Below, piece after piece: positions 48,490 to 61,400 of a stretch of 64,000 bases of DNA. The notes under the pieces were generated by a model that ran no database searches, was not told the origin of the DNA, and saw nothing but the letters and a program-made list of their open reading frames with translations. Origin of the DNA: Brassica napus (taxonomy: Eukaryota > Streptophyta > Magnoliopsida > Brassicales > Brassicaceae); NCBI RefSeq assembly GCF_020379485.1, contig NC_063450.1, positions 46,900,681 through 46,964,680 on the forward strand, read 5' to 3'. Position 1 is the first letter of the stretch, and every line of letters starts with the position of its first letter. Both the position numbers and the translations under genes were made by a program.

Positions 48490-49625
48490 TTTTACGAAAT
48501 AACACAGAAACTAAATATCATAAGTACAATAATGAAACTAAACAGAACACCTAAAGCAGTGAAACTTAAATAAAAGAAGAATGGTCCAAAGAGAGACCGA
48601 CATTAACGCTGCAGTGACATACCTAAGGCAAAGACATGAGCGGAACGAGCTCCTAGTTGCTGCGAACCGGAGAGAAAGGCGCCTTCGTACCTTAAAGTAC
48701 CGGGTCCTACAGCTTCCAAGAAATCCTCTCATCAACACCTTCACAAAGAATCAAACGTCTCGCATCCGCAAGCCTATCCAACATCACACTACCGGCAGCA
48801 CGAGAAAGAGTCTACAACCGGCGATGTCGTCGTTCAGGACTAGTCCGAAGATCGCTGCCTCCATTCCTCAGACCCGAGACCGTATACATCCTTTTAGCCC
48901 ACCGCCGCAATGAGATAGGTCGGGCACACCTCCTCTGGAGAAGTGACCTTCGAACTAGCAAGAATAAAAACGAGCGCAAATCTAGCACCTTTCCACTCTG
49001 CGGAACCAATCCGCTTTCACCGAAGCGCAACCGTCGGGAGGTGACGAAAGGACAGAGCCGGTGACGAGGAGCGCCACACCATGGAACCTACTCCAACTAT
49101 GGGGAAACACAAGAACCACACGCGCCGAGAGGATCTCGACAAACGGGGGATACATCACCACCACGCGCCGCCACAGGAGAGAACCATAAGGGAAGGACGA
49201 CGACCAACCCTAGAACTCACCACGCGCTTCCTCCGGAGACCACCAGAGAACACAAAGAGGAGCAGAGAAGCATGAGATCCACAGATCTACAAACGCCAAG
49301 CCCAAAGAGAACCCGCCACCGTGAAGCCAACAACCACGCTCCACCTCAAGCGAGACTAAGTGAGCTTATCCCACGTCTCACACGCCACCATCTCGAACAG
49401 ATCTGGTCAGAGAAAGGAAAACGTCACCGAACAGAGATCCCATAACAAACAGGAGAAAACACCAGGGGAGTGGAGACCGTCCTCAAGCCCACCAAGAACC
49501 ACCACACATACACCGAATATGCATCAGGAACCGCCGGATCTGAAACGGAGACACCTCGATCAAATCCAACCCTAGCCGCAAGGAGAAGAGAGAAGACAAC
49601 AAACACTTCAAGAAAACGTCACATA
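48490..49625 (-). mobile_element. GC-richer non-coding retroposon-like block (Sadhu-like?)
   Basis: Read on the minus strand, this starts near TTCTTGAAGTGTTTGTTGTC, is G/T/C-rich for about 1.1 kb, and ends near an A-run (48484-48493 on the plus strand is T-rich). All frames are broken and no protein is recognised; the long arginine-rich plus-strand frames are antisense translations of a G/T-rich body. Composition, length and polarity resemble the 19.2-20.0 kb block and what I recall of Sadhu retroposons. Low confidence. Confidence 0.3.
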
Positions 49626-50480
49626 TATAGTATGAGGAAAACACTATCGCAGGATAACACAACGTTATGGCGAACATTGTGTCTGCCCCCACAATCTTTT
49701 CTCTAGCATTTTATATAGCGTTTTTACATTTGCAATGTTAAAATATTAGTTTGATAGTGTTTATTAGTTATGCAATTATATAACTTATAATGGTAGATAA
49801 TAATTGTTGTAATAGCATTATTAATAACTAAAAAATAAAATAAAATATAAAAATACAGATATAATATATTAAAAAAATTATATATTGAAATTGTTTACAA
49901 AATAACTTAAACCAAAACTAAACCAGAAACCTAAACCTACACATTATAGTGCCTCTACCACCGTCAATCTTACGCAACACTGACGTTTTTCTTTTTTTTC
50001 TCCTCTCCCTGTGAATGACTCGGAAAAATCAGAATTTCTTATCTTCTCATACTCAACCTTGCGCTTATCAGCCTTCAAGAGCCTTCTCCTGCAATATTAT
50101 ACAACTCAAAGGTCAAGAAGCATGTAACACAATACATAACTATAATCAGCTATAGATTAAAGAACATACAGAATCAGACAAGGATTTCAACTTCTCTGCA
50201 CCAGCTTTTCCAACCTGTTAGCCATTCAAATTCATAGTGAGTATATAGCTATCCTATGGGACAACACATCAAATCGAAACCAAAGCAAAGAAGAAACACT
50301 CACAGCAGCAACAGACATGTTGTTGGGATGTTACTTCTTGTAAGTCTAACGGAGGTCCTCCCTTCAGATAACAAAGCCCGAAACAGATGGAGCTTGGACG
50401 TTAATTACTCCAACCTCGCTGTCTTCCAGTCACACACCGGAGCTTGGACCTTCTCCACTCTAAACCTAATGTCCCTGAGG
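49626..50480. other. AT-rich flank plus possible exons
   Basis: The minus strand near 50170-50214 (VGKAGAEKLKSLSDS) and 50003-50095 (LLKADKRKVEYEKIRN) contains exon-like frames with plausible splice sites, but they cannot be joined in frame with confidence. They may belong to the unrecognised segment to the right. Confidence 0.3.
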
Positions 50481-51337
50481 CTAACGACCCACCGCTTTTG
50501 CTACCTCCTCCTCCATCAAGCTTATCTGCCTTGTCCACCTTCATGTAACAAGAAAAAAAAATCGTTCTTTTAGATTTAAAAACAGGTCTCAAAGAGAATA
50601 ATAGGTTGTATCTTAACAGCTGAAACAAGAGTTACATAGAACATGAAGATACAAAATATTTTTAATCAGCATCCTTGCCATTAAGTAGAAGCATCAACTA
50701 GCATCCAGATTTACGAAACAAACGACAAAAGGTTAATACTTACAAACCCTTTGGGTGAAAAGTTGGACCAATAACAAGAGCATTCTCTGTCACACCCTTT
50801 TGGGTACTCTTAGAACCTTTGGGACCTGCATAACTCATCGAACAACGTTTAACAAAAATTTAAATTAGAGAATAAGCTATTTTTGTTCATCTTTCATCAA
50901 CGTAAGCAAAACAGGTGATATGAACACAATACCTGGGAGTGCAAGAGCATTTGAGGTTCCTGTCTGCTCATTGCTACGGTCAGGTTGACATGGTGGCTGA
51001 CTCACAGGATCCACACCTCCAAAAGCAACTTTCATCTGCACAAAAAAATACCCGAAAATCAATATTTATATACACAACTCACAGAACTCGGGCTGATCAA
51101 TGAAAACAGAGAGTTTAAGCAAATTAAGAGTTTAATTATAAAGTTTAACTTAAAGTTCAAAGCTAATAAACATGTTCAATTAACATAAACTCTCAGTTTA
51201 ATCAGTGAAAGACAGAAACTTTATGCAAATTAAACATGTTAATTAGTTTACATAAAAAATGGAACTTCAAGTTCGAAGCTTTAAGCAAAAGCAAATATGG
51301 GTTTTATATTTACCTTATCGCTGAGATGAATTTTCAT
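50481..51337 (-). CDS. Unrecognised multi-exon gene-like segment
   Basis: Four minus-strand exons can be joined in phase through GT-AG sites: 51314-51337, 50933-51035, 50744-50825 and about 50480-50542. They give a peptide of roughly 90 residues starting MKIHLSDKMKVAFGGVDPVS, with NALVIGPTFHPKG in the third exon and ISLMEEEVAKAVGR at the end. The leader to the right (51515-51900) is rich in GAGAGA on the plus strand (CTCTCT on the minus strand), as in a 5' UTR. I know no family with these motifs. It could be a decayed host gene or host exons carried by a transposon. Splice choices are my own and unverified. Confidence 0.3.
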
Positions 51338-53655
51338 GCTGCAATAAAAAAAAAAATAGAGAAGAATTTCTATGATCAGTTCAAAAAATTGAGGATTGGA
51401 GAGAAGAAATTTGGGAACGGAGACGAATTTTGTTGCTCGTGGGGAAGGAGATTGCATCCAAGATGGGTTTGGGATGTGGATTTCATCTGGTCTTTGAAGA
51501 GGAAGCACCGAAACCTACATTAAGATACAAAACTTGAAGGACTTTGTTTTTTCAGATCTGTTGTTTAGGGAAAGTGAATTGAGAGAGAGAGAACCTGAGG
51601 AGCAAACATGAGAGGAGATTGAGAGAGAGGCGAGTATTGGGTTCAGATTCGACTGCAGAGGAGAGAGAGAAGCGTTCTCAGGAGGAGTACAGATTCCGGA
51701 AGAACAAAGTGACGATGAGTAGAGAAAGGTGATGGAGAAGGAGAGATGGTGATATTGAGATTCGGATTTCGTATTGAAAGGAAGAGGAATAGAACGATGT
51801 AGAGAGAAGAGACTCATGAAGATAATAGATCTAAAATAAGAGAGAAAAAAATCTAAGAGTAAATCTGAAAAGTTTACGAGGGAGAGTAAAATAATTTTAG
51901 TCAAGTCCTTAGCTGGGAAATAATTTTTTTTTTCCGCCTAAATGAAACACAGCGTTTCAGTGATATTTATGCTATTTAAATCAAAGTTTTTAGAATTTGA
52001 AAATACAAAGAAAGCATTGGTATTTTGAAACGCTATCTTAAACTGAATGTTGTATTAATATAGCATTCACATACAAAACTCTATCTTTAGCCACTTCCCT
52101 CGTAGTGAAAGATGAACAAGGAAGCGGAGAGGAAGAAAGAAATACAGTGGGGGACCACCGGCGACCGCCTCGAAAGGACACGGCGGCCACCGGAGGAGAG
52201 CGGTATTGAACAGGTCTCTAGGTTTCCTAGTGAGAGGTGAGAGAGAAATAAACGAAGAGAGGCTGACGAAGTGAAATGTTTTTGGGATAAAGAAAAAGGT
52301 TTGGTTTGCCGTATGTTGAAATGTTGATGAGTTTGGACCATAGAGATGTCACTTCTATGCGTAATACGTCTGCAATATAAGGTTAAGTTTTAATTGATCA
52401 TGTGGTCTTCCAATTTATTGTTTTTTACAGTTAGAACTTAAAACCAAATTTTATACGGAAGATTGGAAACTCTACTGTTGACAATATTACTGTTTCAGAA
52501 ATAAAAATTTATGTATAATAATATTTACTCTGTCACAGAACTACATTATTAATTCCCATAAAATATAATATATATGATGCTATGAATATGATTTACAAAC
52601 CTTGAAATTGACCAAGGTTGTCTAACGTACTGCATTGACTTTGTCACTTTCACACCTAAACGAATGTTTTTCTTTGTTATTATGTTAACACACCTAGAGT
52701 TCGTACGTACGTAACGACAATCGGTTGGTACAAAATATAAATTATAAATTCAATCAGCTGACGAACTACATTACACAATCGAGAGATAATCCTTTAGTTT
52801 GTCAAAGTTTATACTACTTTATATCCTACGCGGTGTTTTCATTGTTTGGCTTAGATTTTAAAATTTAAACAAAAGAACCGTTAGTTATTGGTTCTAAGAA
52901 TATTTTATATAGACCAAAATATGTGAATTTTTTTTTTCAGTCTCTTTTAAACCTATATTATTTGTCAAAAACACTTTTGTGCATACAGTTGGAAACTAAT
53001 TTTACCAAAGGAATGTGCTCATGTCCATGCTTCGTCGGACACTACAACGTAATCCGGATATTCAGTAGTACTAAACTAATTACTAAAAACAAAATCATAA
53101 TATACTGCATAAACTTTTAAACACACATCGATTTTTTTATTTGTGGTTTTTCCTGGCAAAATTTTCATCTGTTATAACAAACAGACGGTTTACTTCTTTT
53201 TGTGCCATACGGATTTTGATTGTACCCTTTATAGGACACGTTCCAGCCATCCTAGAATATAGGAAGACGGCATAATAGACCAAAACTGATCTACTCTATC
53301 TAATTCAAGTTATACTGCCCTTTAAGTCAGAATCGTCCATGGAAACTGCAAAACAACTATATTCATATAATAATATAGTAGTTCTGAATAATTGCATTGT
53401 CACTTTTATTTTACTTTTAGCTTCAACTAAGTTCAAATTTGTGTTTTCTTAAAATATATATACTATCTAGTACTTTTACATTATTTTTTTTTTAATTTAG
53501 GTCACATTATGTTACAAACTCATGCATTTACTAAGTAACTAGTAACCAATGTAACATTCATATATATACCGTAATTGTATTTTTTTGTTATTAAGATTAA
53601 AATAGTAAAAAAAAAAGCAGGACGCAGTGGCCGCACTGCCCATCGAAGTACCATA
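51338..53655. other. Intergenic and leader-like sequence
   Basis: 51500-51900 is purine-rich (GAGAGAGAGAG), probably the transcribed leader of the minus-strand segment to the left. At 52087-52341 the minus strand has CT-rich, leader-like sequence that may belong to a decayed gene 5' end. 52380-53655 is AT-rich with no recognised feature. Confidence 0.35.
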
Positions 53656-55312
53656 TCTATTCTATTAAAAGAGAATCATTCTGAAAAAATCTACTTATCA
53701 AAGGTTGTTAGACCATTTCATTTACTAGCAATATATTTGGTCTTACCATAATATTTGACTAACAATATCTAACCTAAATTTTTCTAACAATAATTTATTA
53801 CACCACATCTTTTTGAACATGACAAAGTTATACAACAAATAAAATTTTATTTATTAGACCATATCACACGACAATGATATACACAATATAGTTTTTATAC
53901 TTTATTATACTCTTTTCTAAACATACAATATAGTTTATATACTTTATTACACTCTTTTATAAACATCTATATAGTTCCAAAAATTTACAAAATCAAATTT
54001 AATACAAACACTTTAACAAACCATATATAAAAAAATAAAACTATATATTTTACGTTAAATTATTTTTTTATAGTTTAAAATAAAATTTGTTATTTAATAC
54101 AAGATTAAAAATTATTAAAAAATTTACAAATCTATACTACTAAATTAGCCAAAATCAACCAAGTAAATCTTAAGGCTCACGAGTTCAACAAATGTAATTC
54201 TTATAAAATGCACACAAAATATAACGTGAGAGAGTAGGTATGGGCATCGGGTCTTCTGGTTGGGTACGGATCGGTTCCTTTTGATCTAAGTATTTAAAAT
54301 TTTCTGGTTCGGATTCGGGTCGATTTCTTTGGGATCAAAGTCCATAATTCAAATACCTACAAAATACCTATAGTTTTTGGGTACGTAACGGTCCAAATTG
54401 GCTTGGGGTTTTTAGGACTCGAAAAATATTCAAAGTACCCAAAAATTAAAAAAATACTGAAACACAAAAAAAATCCGAAAACACAAATAAATACCTGAAA
54501 AATATTTAAATTCCTAAAAAAACCCAAATTTTACGGTAAATATGACATGAGGAACCTAAGATACCTAAAAACATTTCTTCATACCCAAAAAAACTTGAAT
54601 TTTACCCGAAACTATAATCGGAAATCTGGATCCGAAACTTAAAAAAATATTCATAATACTGAAAACACAATCGAAATACCAAATACATATATGAAAAAAA
54701 TCAAATATACCTAATATACTTAAAACATTTAATATACTTTGAATACCCAACTGGGTCTCGGATAGGACTAGGAATTGAATAAAGATCGCAAGTCGACGAA
54801 AAAATCAAATATGTACTTTGCCCTAAATCCAAACCCAAACCACAACTATATTTCTTGATTGATTTTGGTTTGGTTTTTCGGACCCGGTGAAATATCTAAG
54901 ACTAAAAAGAATTATATAATAGTGTACATACAAATATTATATAAACTAATATATTTTGAATACCCAAATGGATCTCAGATAGGATTAGGAATCGGACAAA
55001 GACCGCAAGTCGGAGAAAAAATCAAATATGTACTTTGCCCTAGATCCAAACCCAACTATATTTTTTGGTTGATTTTGGTATGGTTTTTCGGATCCGGTGA
55101 AACATCTAAGACTAAAAAGAGTTATATAATAGTGTACATACAAAATATTATATAAACAAATTCACACATTATATAATTTTAAACAAGTGCCCTTCTTCGA
55201 TATAATGACTTTGTAAGAGAATAATGTACGCCAATTCTAAAATACTAATTCACAAATTTTGTTTATAATCCAAAGAAGAATCCGCGCTTTCGAAGCGCGG
55301 ATCAAAATCTAG
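53656..55312 (+). mobile_element. Non-autonomous Helitron upstream of DALL1
   Basis: Starts TCTATTCTATTAAAAGAGAA at 53656. Ends with a perfect 8-bp hairpin CCGCGCTT-TCG-AAGCGCGG (55282-55300), then ATCAAAAT and CTAG (55309-55312) followed by T. These are textbook Helitron ends. The interior (1.66 kb) is AT-rich and includes a tandem repeat of about 215 bp. It ends about 360 bp before the DALL1 ATG, so it forms the distal promoter. Confidence 0.8.
54730..55158. repeat. Tandem duplication of ~215 bp inside the Helitron
   Basis: Two adjacent units share AATCAAATATGTACTTTGCC, GTTTTTCGGA[C/T]CCGGTGAAA and AGTTATATAATAGTGTACAT-type stretches with scattered differences. An 98-codon frame spanning both is a translation of the repeat, not a gene. 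Confidence 0.7.
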
Positions 55313-55675
55313 TGTAGTTTATAATTTTGTATCATTTGCATGTTCCGAGAAAAATAGCAAGACCTTTTTCTCTAGAACACACGGAACTTGTAACTAGTAA
55401 TGGAAACGGTCCAAAATATCCTAGAAAATGGCCAGCCAATACCTTCCTAGAATTCAATATTCCTTATATACAGGGAGGAGGACAACAAATCAAATAAAAA
55501 CAAAGTCAAGTCAAACAAACGAAGGTCAAAATTGAAATAACTTTCAAAATTCAAGGCTAATAAAAATCCAAATTACGTGACAGCCACCACCATGATGTTT
55601 ATTTAAATACCCGAACATACTTTCTTTTGGCATCTATGGTCTTCTCCTATACAAACTCTCTCTACTCAATCGCTC
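55313..55675 (+). promoter_or_regulatory. DALL1 proximal promoter and 5' UTR
   Basis: The 360 bp between the Helitron 3' end and the ATG. TTTATTTAAATACCCG near 55599 is a possible TATA box about 75 bp upstream of the ATG, followed by a CT-rich leader (CTCTCTCTACTC). Confidence 0.4.
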
Positions 55676-57208
55676 ATGCAGACACTTACGCCTAACATCG
55701 AGTTATTCCACGCGAAACGAAGACATTTCACATGCAGTACTCAAACCTCGACCTTCATCCCGACAAAGCCACTTTCTGTTTTCCCGGCGACGAAAAAAAA
55801 CCGAGAACATCTCATAAACCTTGAAAATGTTCTCAAGACCTCGTCAACCTCTACAGATAACTTCAACGTCAATGTATCTTCTCGCCAAGACAAGACGACG
55901 ACGTTACTCGGAGGTTTGAACTTGGCGAGACTCTGGCCTCAGATGAAAGCCGCCGTCGAAGAAATGTCCCCGAAAAATCTGAAACGGCTACAAAGACTTC
56001 TCTCGAAATCATCAGAAGAGCGTTCGCCGAAGAATAAACTCGGGTCTAAATGGCGGGAGCTACACGGGTCGAACAACTGGGCCGGGTTGCTGGATCCACT
56101 AGACGAGGATCTCAGGCGAGAGCTTGTCCGTTACGGAGAGTTTGTACAGGCGTCTTATCACGCGTTTCATTCGGACCCCGAAGGTTCGCCGAGAGACGTA
56201 GCCTTACCCGACGGGTCTTACAAAGTGACGAAGAGTCTTTACGCCACGTCATCCGTTCGTTTGCCTAAGTGGATTGATGACGTGGCACCTGATCTAAGGT
56301 GGATGACAAAGCAGACGAGCTGGGTTGGATACGTGGCGGTCTGCGACGATCCAAAGGAGATCCGACGGATGGGGAGGAGGGAGATCGTCATCGCGCTCCG
56401 CGGAACCGCCACGTTGCTCGAGTGGTCAGAGAATTTCAGGCCCAATCTCGTTTCGATGCCCGAGCCCAAACCCGATCCATCCGACCCAACTCGGCCCAAG
56501 GTGGAGTGCGGATTCAACAGCCTCTACACAACGGGTAGCCAACACGCGCCTAGCCTCGCCGACTCTTTGGTGGCGGAGATCAGCAGACTCGTCGAGCTAT
56601 ACGCAGGAGAGGAGCTGAGCATAAGCGTCACCGGTCACAGCCTCGGCGCCGCCATCGCTCTCCTAGCCGCCGACGATATCGCGGATCGTGTTCCGCACGC
56701 GCCTCCGGTGTCGGTGTTCTCATTCGGCGGACCTCGCGTCGGAAACAGGGAGTTCGCCGATCGGCTGGATTCGAAAGGAGTGAAAGTCCTCCGCGTCGTG
56801 AACAGCCAGGACGTGGTGACGAAAGTTCCCGGAATATTCGCCGATAATGATAAGAACAAGCAGGGGCAGAATCGTAATAACGGGGGTATAAGGGAGATGG
56901 TGGAGAGGAACAATCCATGGGCTTACTCGCACGTGGGAGCTGAGCTGCGCGTGGACATGAAGATGTCTCCGTATTTGAAACCTAACGCTGACGTGGCGTG
57001 CTGTCATGACTTGGAGGCGTACTTGCACTTGGTCGACGGGTTTTTAGCTTCGAACTGTCCGTTTCGGACAAACGCGAAACGGAGTTTGAGGAAGCTGTTG
57101 GATGAGCAACGGTCCAACGTCAAGGTTTTGTATACAGGAAAGTCTTTGAGACTCAACCGTGGAACTGTTCTTGATTACGGGGATGTTTTGCCAAGTCCGT
57201 CGTCATGA
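55676..57208 (+). CDS. DALL1: Plastid phospholipase A1, DAD1-like lipase 1 (PLA-Ibeta2)
   Basis: Intronless, 510 residues. The first ~60 residues are rich in Ser/Thr/Arg with few acids, as in a chloroplast transit peptide ([20 protein letters not shown]). The class-3 lipase domain follows: [27 protein letters not shown], the nucleophile elbow GHSLGAA with Ser at residue 322, catalytic Asp in [11 protein letters not shown] and His in [15 protein letters not shown]. All triad residues are present. DAD1-like lipases release acyl groups from sn-1 of plastid phospho- and galactolipids, feeding oxylipin/jasmonate pathways on wounding; At4g16820 is the Arabidopsis match by sequence and position. The gene is markedly GC-richer than its surroundings, which is usual for this intronless family. 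It appears intact. Confidence 0.93.
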   Translation: MQTLTPNIELFHAKRRHFTCSTQTSTFIPTKPLSVFPATKKNREHLINLENVLKTSSTSTDNFNVNVSSRQDKTTTLLGGLNLARLWPQMKAAVEEMSPKNLKRLQRLLSKSSEERSPKNKLGSKWRELHGSNNWAGLLDPLDEDLRRELVRYGEFVQASYHAFHSDPEGSPRDVALPDGSYKVTKSLYATSSVRLPKWIDDVAPDLRWMTKQTSWVGYVAVCDDPKEIRRMGRREIVIALRGTATLLEWSENFRPNLVSMPEPKPDPSDPTRPKVECGFNSLYTTGSQHAPSLADSLVAEISRLVELYAGEELSISVTGHSLGAAIALLAADDIADRVPHAPPVSVFSFGGPRVGNREFADRLDSKGVKVLRVVNSQDVVTKVPGIFADNDKNKQGQNRNNGGIREMVERNNPWAYSHVGAELRVDMKMSPYLKPNADVACCHDLEAYLHLVDGFLASNCPFRTNAKRSLRKLLDEQRSNVKVLYTGKSLRLNRGTVLDYGDVLPSPSS

Positions 57209-57630
57209 ATTTTTCTTAATACTTTCAAAACATTGTTTTATTCTTTATGATGATATTTTATTTTATTATTTGGGCGGTGAAAAACCTATGTGTTTTATTT
57301 ATTTATTTATTATGACATATATCTATCGCAATTGGCCAGTTAAATCCAAATGTTGTTGTGGTACTATGTGCGATGTTAAAGTTGTGTAATGGAGACTTTT
57401 GTTATTTGTTTTAATAAGTGGTAATTTAAAGCATTTTTAATAGTAGATACTCTCTAACATGAACATTTTTCTTTAGATCTGTTCAATACGTGGCTTCACT
57501 TGATTGCTAATTGTGTAACAAGTATGGTGTAATAAAACAATACACTCTTTTTTGGTCTACCACTTGATCTTTTTATTCATTATCTTCTTATCTACGAAAC
57601 ATGTTTCAGACAGACAAGACCATTCTCATG
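57209..57630. other. DALL1 3' UTR and intergenic sequence
   Basis: AT-rich sequence with possible polyadenylation signals (AATAAAA at 57531). No gene is seen. Confidence 0.45.
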
Positions 57631-58434
57631 TTAGCTGTTGTCTGAACCAAACATTGTCTGAGATTTCTGTGTGTTTGTAATAACCGCTAAGTGTCTCATT
57701 CTCTTATATGACCCCGGGGAAAACCGTGACTTCCCACAGAGATGATTCCTACTCTTGTATGGATTCTCTGTGTTGCTAAAAGTTTTATGCTTACATTCTT
57801 TTCCACATGGCCTGGCCTCATGCAAGACATTCTCTAGAAGCATAATATCTACTTTTGAAGCTTAGGCAGGTTCCTATGCGCCTTTCGGAATCATGACTGA
57901 AGTAAAGCGACCTGGTTCTTCTACCAGGATCACCACAATGCTATTTGATTCCTTCACGATTCTCTTCAAAAACAAACACATCTTATTCCTAATCTTTGCC
58001 TTCATAACCATCCCTCTCTCGGTCTTGCATCTCTCCTTAACTCTCTCCTCCCATGTCTTTCGTTTACAAGCCTTGTCCAGCGTTGTGCACACACGGTTCG
58101 AAGCTTAGACAGATCTGGGAAGATGTTGTCTCTCTTTTACACCTCATTTCTCGGTATTTTGTCCCATCATTCATCCTCTCTTGTAACCGTCATCACATCA
58201 ACTTCCTTCTCACACCACCAGGGCCTAAAACCCATCTCTGAAGTCATAGTTTGCTTCAGTGAAGTCCTCGTGGATGTGAGTAACAGCAACTTCCATTGTT
58301 GTCTATGATCTGCTCTTCCTCTACTCACCAATTCTCATATTTCTATAAGCTCTCATGGGATACACACCCACATTGAGTTAACCCAAGTTGATCCCAAATA
58401 GAACAAAACAGAGTTGTATAATGGTTCAGTTACC
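57631..58434 (-). other. Unidentified gene-like fragments 3' of the TIR-NBS-LRR
   Basis: Minus-strand frames at 57631-57843 (GKSRFSPGSYKRMRHLAVIT) and 57874-58092 (RIVKESNSIVVILVEEPGRF) are moderately protein-like, and both follow the TIR-NBS-LRR reading direction. They could be decayed downstream exons or the transcribed 3' region of the resistance gene. I cannot name a family. Confidence 0.25.
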
Positions 58435-61400
58435 TTAAAATGTACTAATAAGCTGCGGAGACTCCGACTGATCCACAAAGGGTGTATCTGTGTGTTGTTG
58501 TTCTCTTATCATGGGATCACAATACAAAGCTTTTCCCCTGAAACATGGTTCAGAAGATGGCAACAATGCTCCATCTCCATGAAACCTGCTCGAAGAATCT
58601 GAGGACGATGGTATCATACTTCTCAACGACATCTGAGTGGAAGTTTCACCCAGCCCTAATGAAAGCTCCAAATTTGGAGTCATCAATCTTGTGTTCGCTA
58701 CTGTTTTTCCACATAGTAAGCTGGAAGGTTCTTCAGATGTTCTTACCATCATCTGCATAGTAAAATCAAAGTATCGATTCAATTCCAAGGGTCTATTCTC
58801 CCGTTGATCCTGAAAAATAGTCAAAAGTTACCCGCATTCGCTTATTGCTTCTTCCACTCTCTCTGTCACTTTCTCCAGACTGCTGGCCGTACTCTGTTTC
58901 AGAGATTCTAGCAGCACCATATGGAGATCCGGAGAGATTCAAGAGCCGTAAACCGCACCCTTTTATCATCTTGAGCGACAAGAGACAAGGTTGCGTGTTG
59001 CTGTCAGGCCCATATATGTCAGAAGCAGCATACTTGTGGTAGCAATATTCAAACTCCACATGGATATAGTCTAGTTCAGATGAAGTATAATTGATTTCTT
59101 CTAGAGGGAAACCAAAGTGGAACATAAGCAAATGATCCTCATCCATCTTAAATGAGTGGTGGTAAACCATAAAATGATGCACACTGCTTCTGCCTCTAAA
59201 GTACCACCGCAACCCCATTTGTACATTTTCGGCGTTGTTTGGAGGTTCAACAGCGATGCAAGCCTTAAATCCCAAGAAGTCTTGAGAAAGAGAGCTCTGA
59301 GGTAAAGTAACAGTTAGAGAATTCCCAGAAGCTCGATGCGTGAAATACGTAGGCACTTCTCCACCTGGTAAGACCTTAGGCTTCATGTATGATCGTATGA
59401 TGAGTTCCCGCGCATCTCTATCTAGTTTAAAGCAATTATTGAAGTCTAAATATTCGGAGTTTCTTGAAACACCGGCCCAGTCTATATCCGCACCATCTTT
59501 GTAACGCTCTTCAGTGTTTTCAAATAATGGTATAAGAGAAAAGTGATCCTCTATTGAAATTGTTGCCAGGATGCTGGCATCACTCAGTGCCGTGACGACT
59601 TCTCCACAATCTGAAAAGTCTACTAGCTTAAGACTTCTCAATCTGAAAATGTTCGGAGAGATATTTTCCAACCTCTTGCAACCACACATCGATAGTTCAG
59701 AGAGCCTCCAGAAATTCTCTATGCAGCAGGGAACATCTTCAATGGCGGTGTCATTTAGATATAGATTTGCAATGCTCCTTGAAATCTGAGGAAAACTTTT
59801 CAACCTTGAGCACCCACTGAGATGGAGGGTTTCGAGAGATGGCAAGTTGACATCAGTTGGAAGAACCTCCAACATTGTGCATTCTTCCATTTCCAACTTT
59901 ACCAGTTTAAAGAGATTCCCAATTGTAGAAGGAACAGTCACCAAACTTTTGCAATTGTTGAGTCTCAAATACAGGAGATTGGGTGCCATTGAAAGATCTG
60001 GAATCTCTGTAAGGTTTTCACAGGTTGACACATCCATCATTTCGAGACTTCCAAGACACTGAAACAGAAAAAAAACACAAACGCACTAGATCGTACCAAA
60101 CACATTGCTGTCGGGTGCCATGCATGGGAATAATTAAATGACTACCTTGGGATGCAAACCAATAAGCACAAGCTATAACACTGACAACGTACCTGGACGC
60201 CTTCCCATAGCTTCTCAAGCATGTTGCTGGGCGAAATTTACAAGGAATACATCTCATAATGCAGCCGAGATAATCGAGTCCACAGAGACAATTGTTCCAG
60301 AAACAGCCTTCTACTTCGAGGCTAAATCCATGAGAACTGTTTATATATATCTGAGGGAAATTTCTCAACCGGGAGCATTCTCTGAGATTGAGGTACTCGA
60401 GAGACTTCAGGTTAATAAGAATTGGAAAACTTTCTAGCTCTGTGCAACCTTCCAAATCCAACTCCCTCAGTTTATGGAGATTCTGAATCGAGGAAGGAAA
60501 TGTCGCCAAAGATGTGCATCTATCAAGATATACTTCCTCGAGGCTTTTGGCATTAGAGAGATCCGGAAGTTCTTTCAAGTACGTGGACCAACTCATAATC
60601 AACTTCTTGAGTCTTCCAAGTGGCTGAAAAGTGACAACAAACAGGGAAAAATTCAATACATATGTTCAGAAACATGTTAAACAAATAAATATGATACACT
60701 TTTAACTTAGAAAATAAATTTAAAAGTAGTACCAAAGTTCCTTCCCACAGCTTCTCAAGCGAACTATTCTTCATTCTGAGTTCGACAAGATACTCTGCCT
60801 TAAAATTAGAAGGCAAGCACTTGGATGGATAAGCATCCCACCTGAGCAATCTGAGTTTACGGGGTATATAAAAGAGGCCTTGAGGTAGAAGCAATCTTCC
60901 CTGTGGAACCCAGTAACCAACATAGTCTCTAACTATGAGAAACTGGAGATTACGCATTCCTTCAAACGATTTTTCATCCATTGAAAATGCTTCCTCGAGT
61001 GCTGATGCGTTGAAATATATTCCTAGAACAGTTTCCGTGCCCTGAAAAAACATTATTCCAAAGAAAACTATTATCTTAACAATTGTAACATTTTATTTTA
61101 TAAAGTTATCCAAGAAGAGAGAAGAAAAAACTTACGGTTTTATCGGTAAATAAAAGACAAGATATGTACCAGTTTTGAAGATCCTCTCCAGCCATATTTG
61201 CTACCTCAGCTAGAGCTCGCATTCACCTTTGTTTCTCATCCTCATGTTGTGCCCTTGCTTGTCTCTTCAAAGGCCTTTCCAAACTCTCCTGTCTGTTTTC
61301 TAACATCAGAAGGATCAACGCCGTAGAAAATAGGAATCACCATCTGATCCAACTCCATATAGCACTTGTGGATCTCCACCAACTCATTCAAGCACCAGCT

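Noticed and set aside
48538..49706. Several long overlapping frames, Arg/Pro-rich, on both strands
   Set aside because: They overlap each other in all frames, have low-complexity basic composition and no recognisable domain; best explained by G/C-richer non-coding retroposon-like sequence.
49951..52341. Polycomb VEFS-box gene expected from Arabidopsis synteny (At4g16810 position)
   Set aside because: None of the peptides here shows VEFS-box residues; position alone was not enough.
56239..57028. Antisense and out-of-frame open frames within DALL1
   Set aside because: Shadow frames produced by the GC-rich coding sequence of DALL1.
58753..58831. Read-through frame ending KRMRVTFDYFSGSTGE in the resistance gene, and a 22-base 'intron' GTAACT...TTCAG
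   Set aside because: A 22-bp intron is too short for plants. Using the GT donor at 58831 with the AG at 58753-58754 gives a 79-bp intron and restores the SNC1-like KRMRM...TSEE join.
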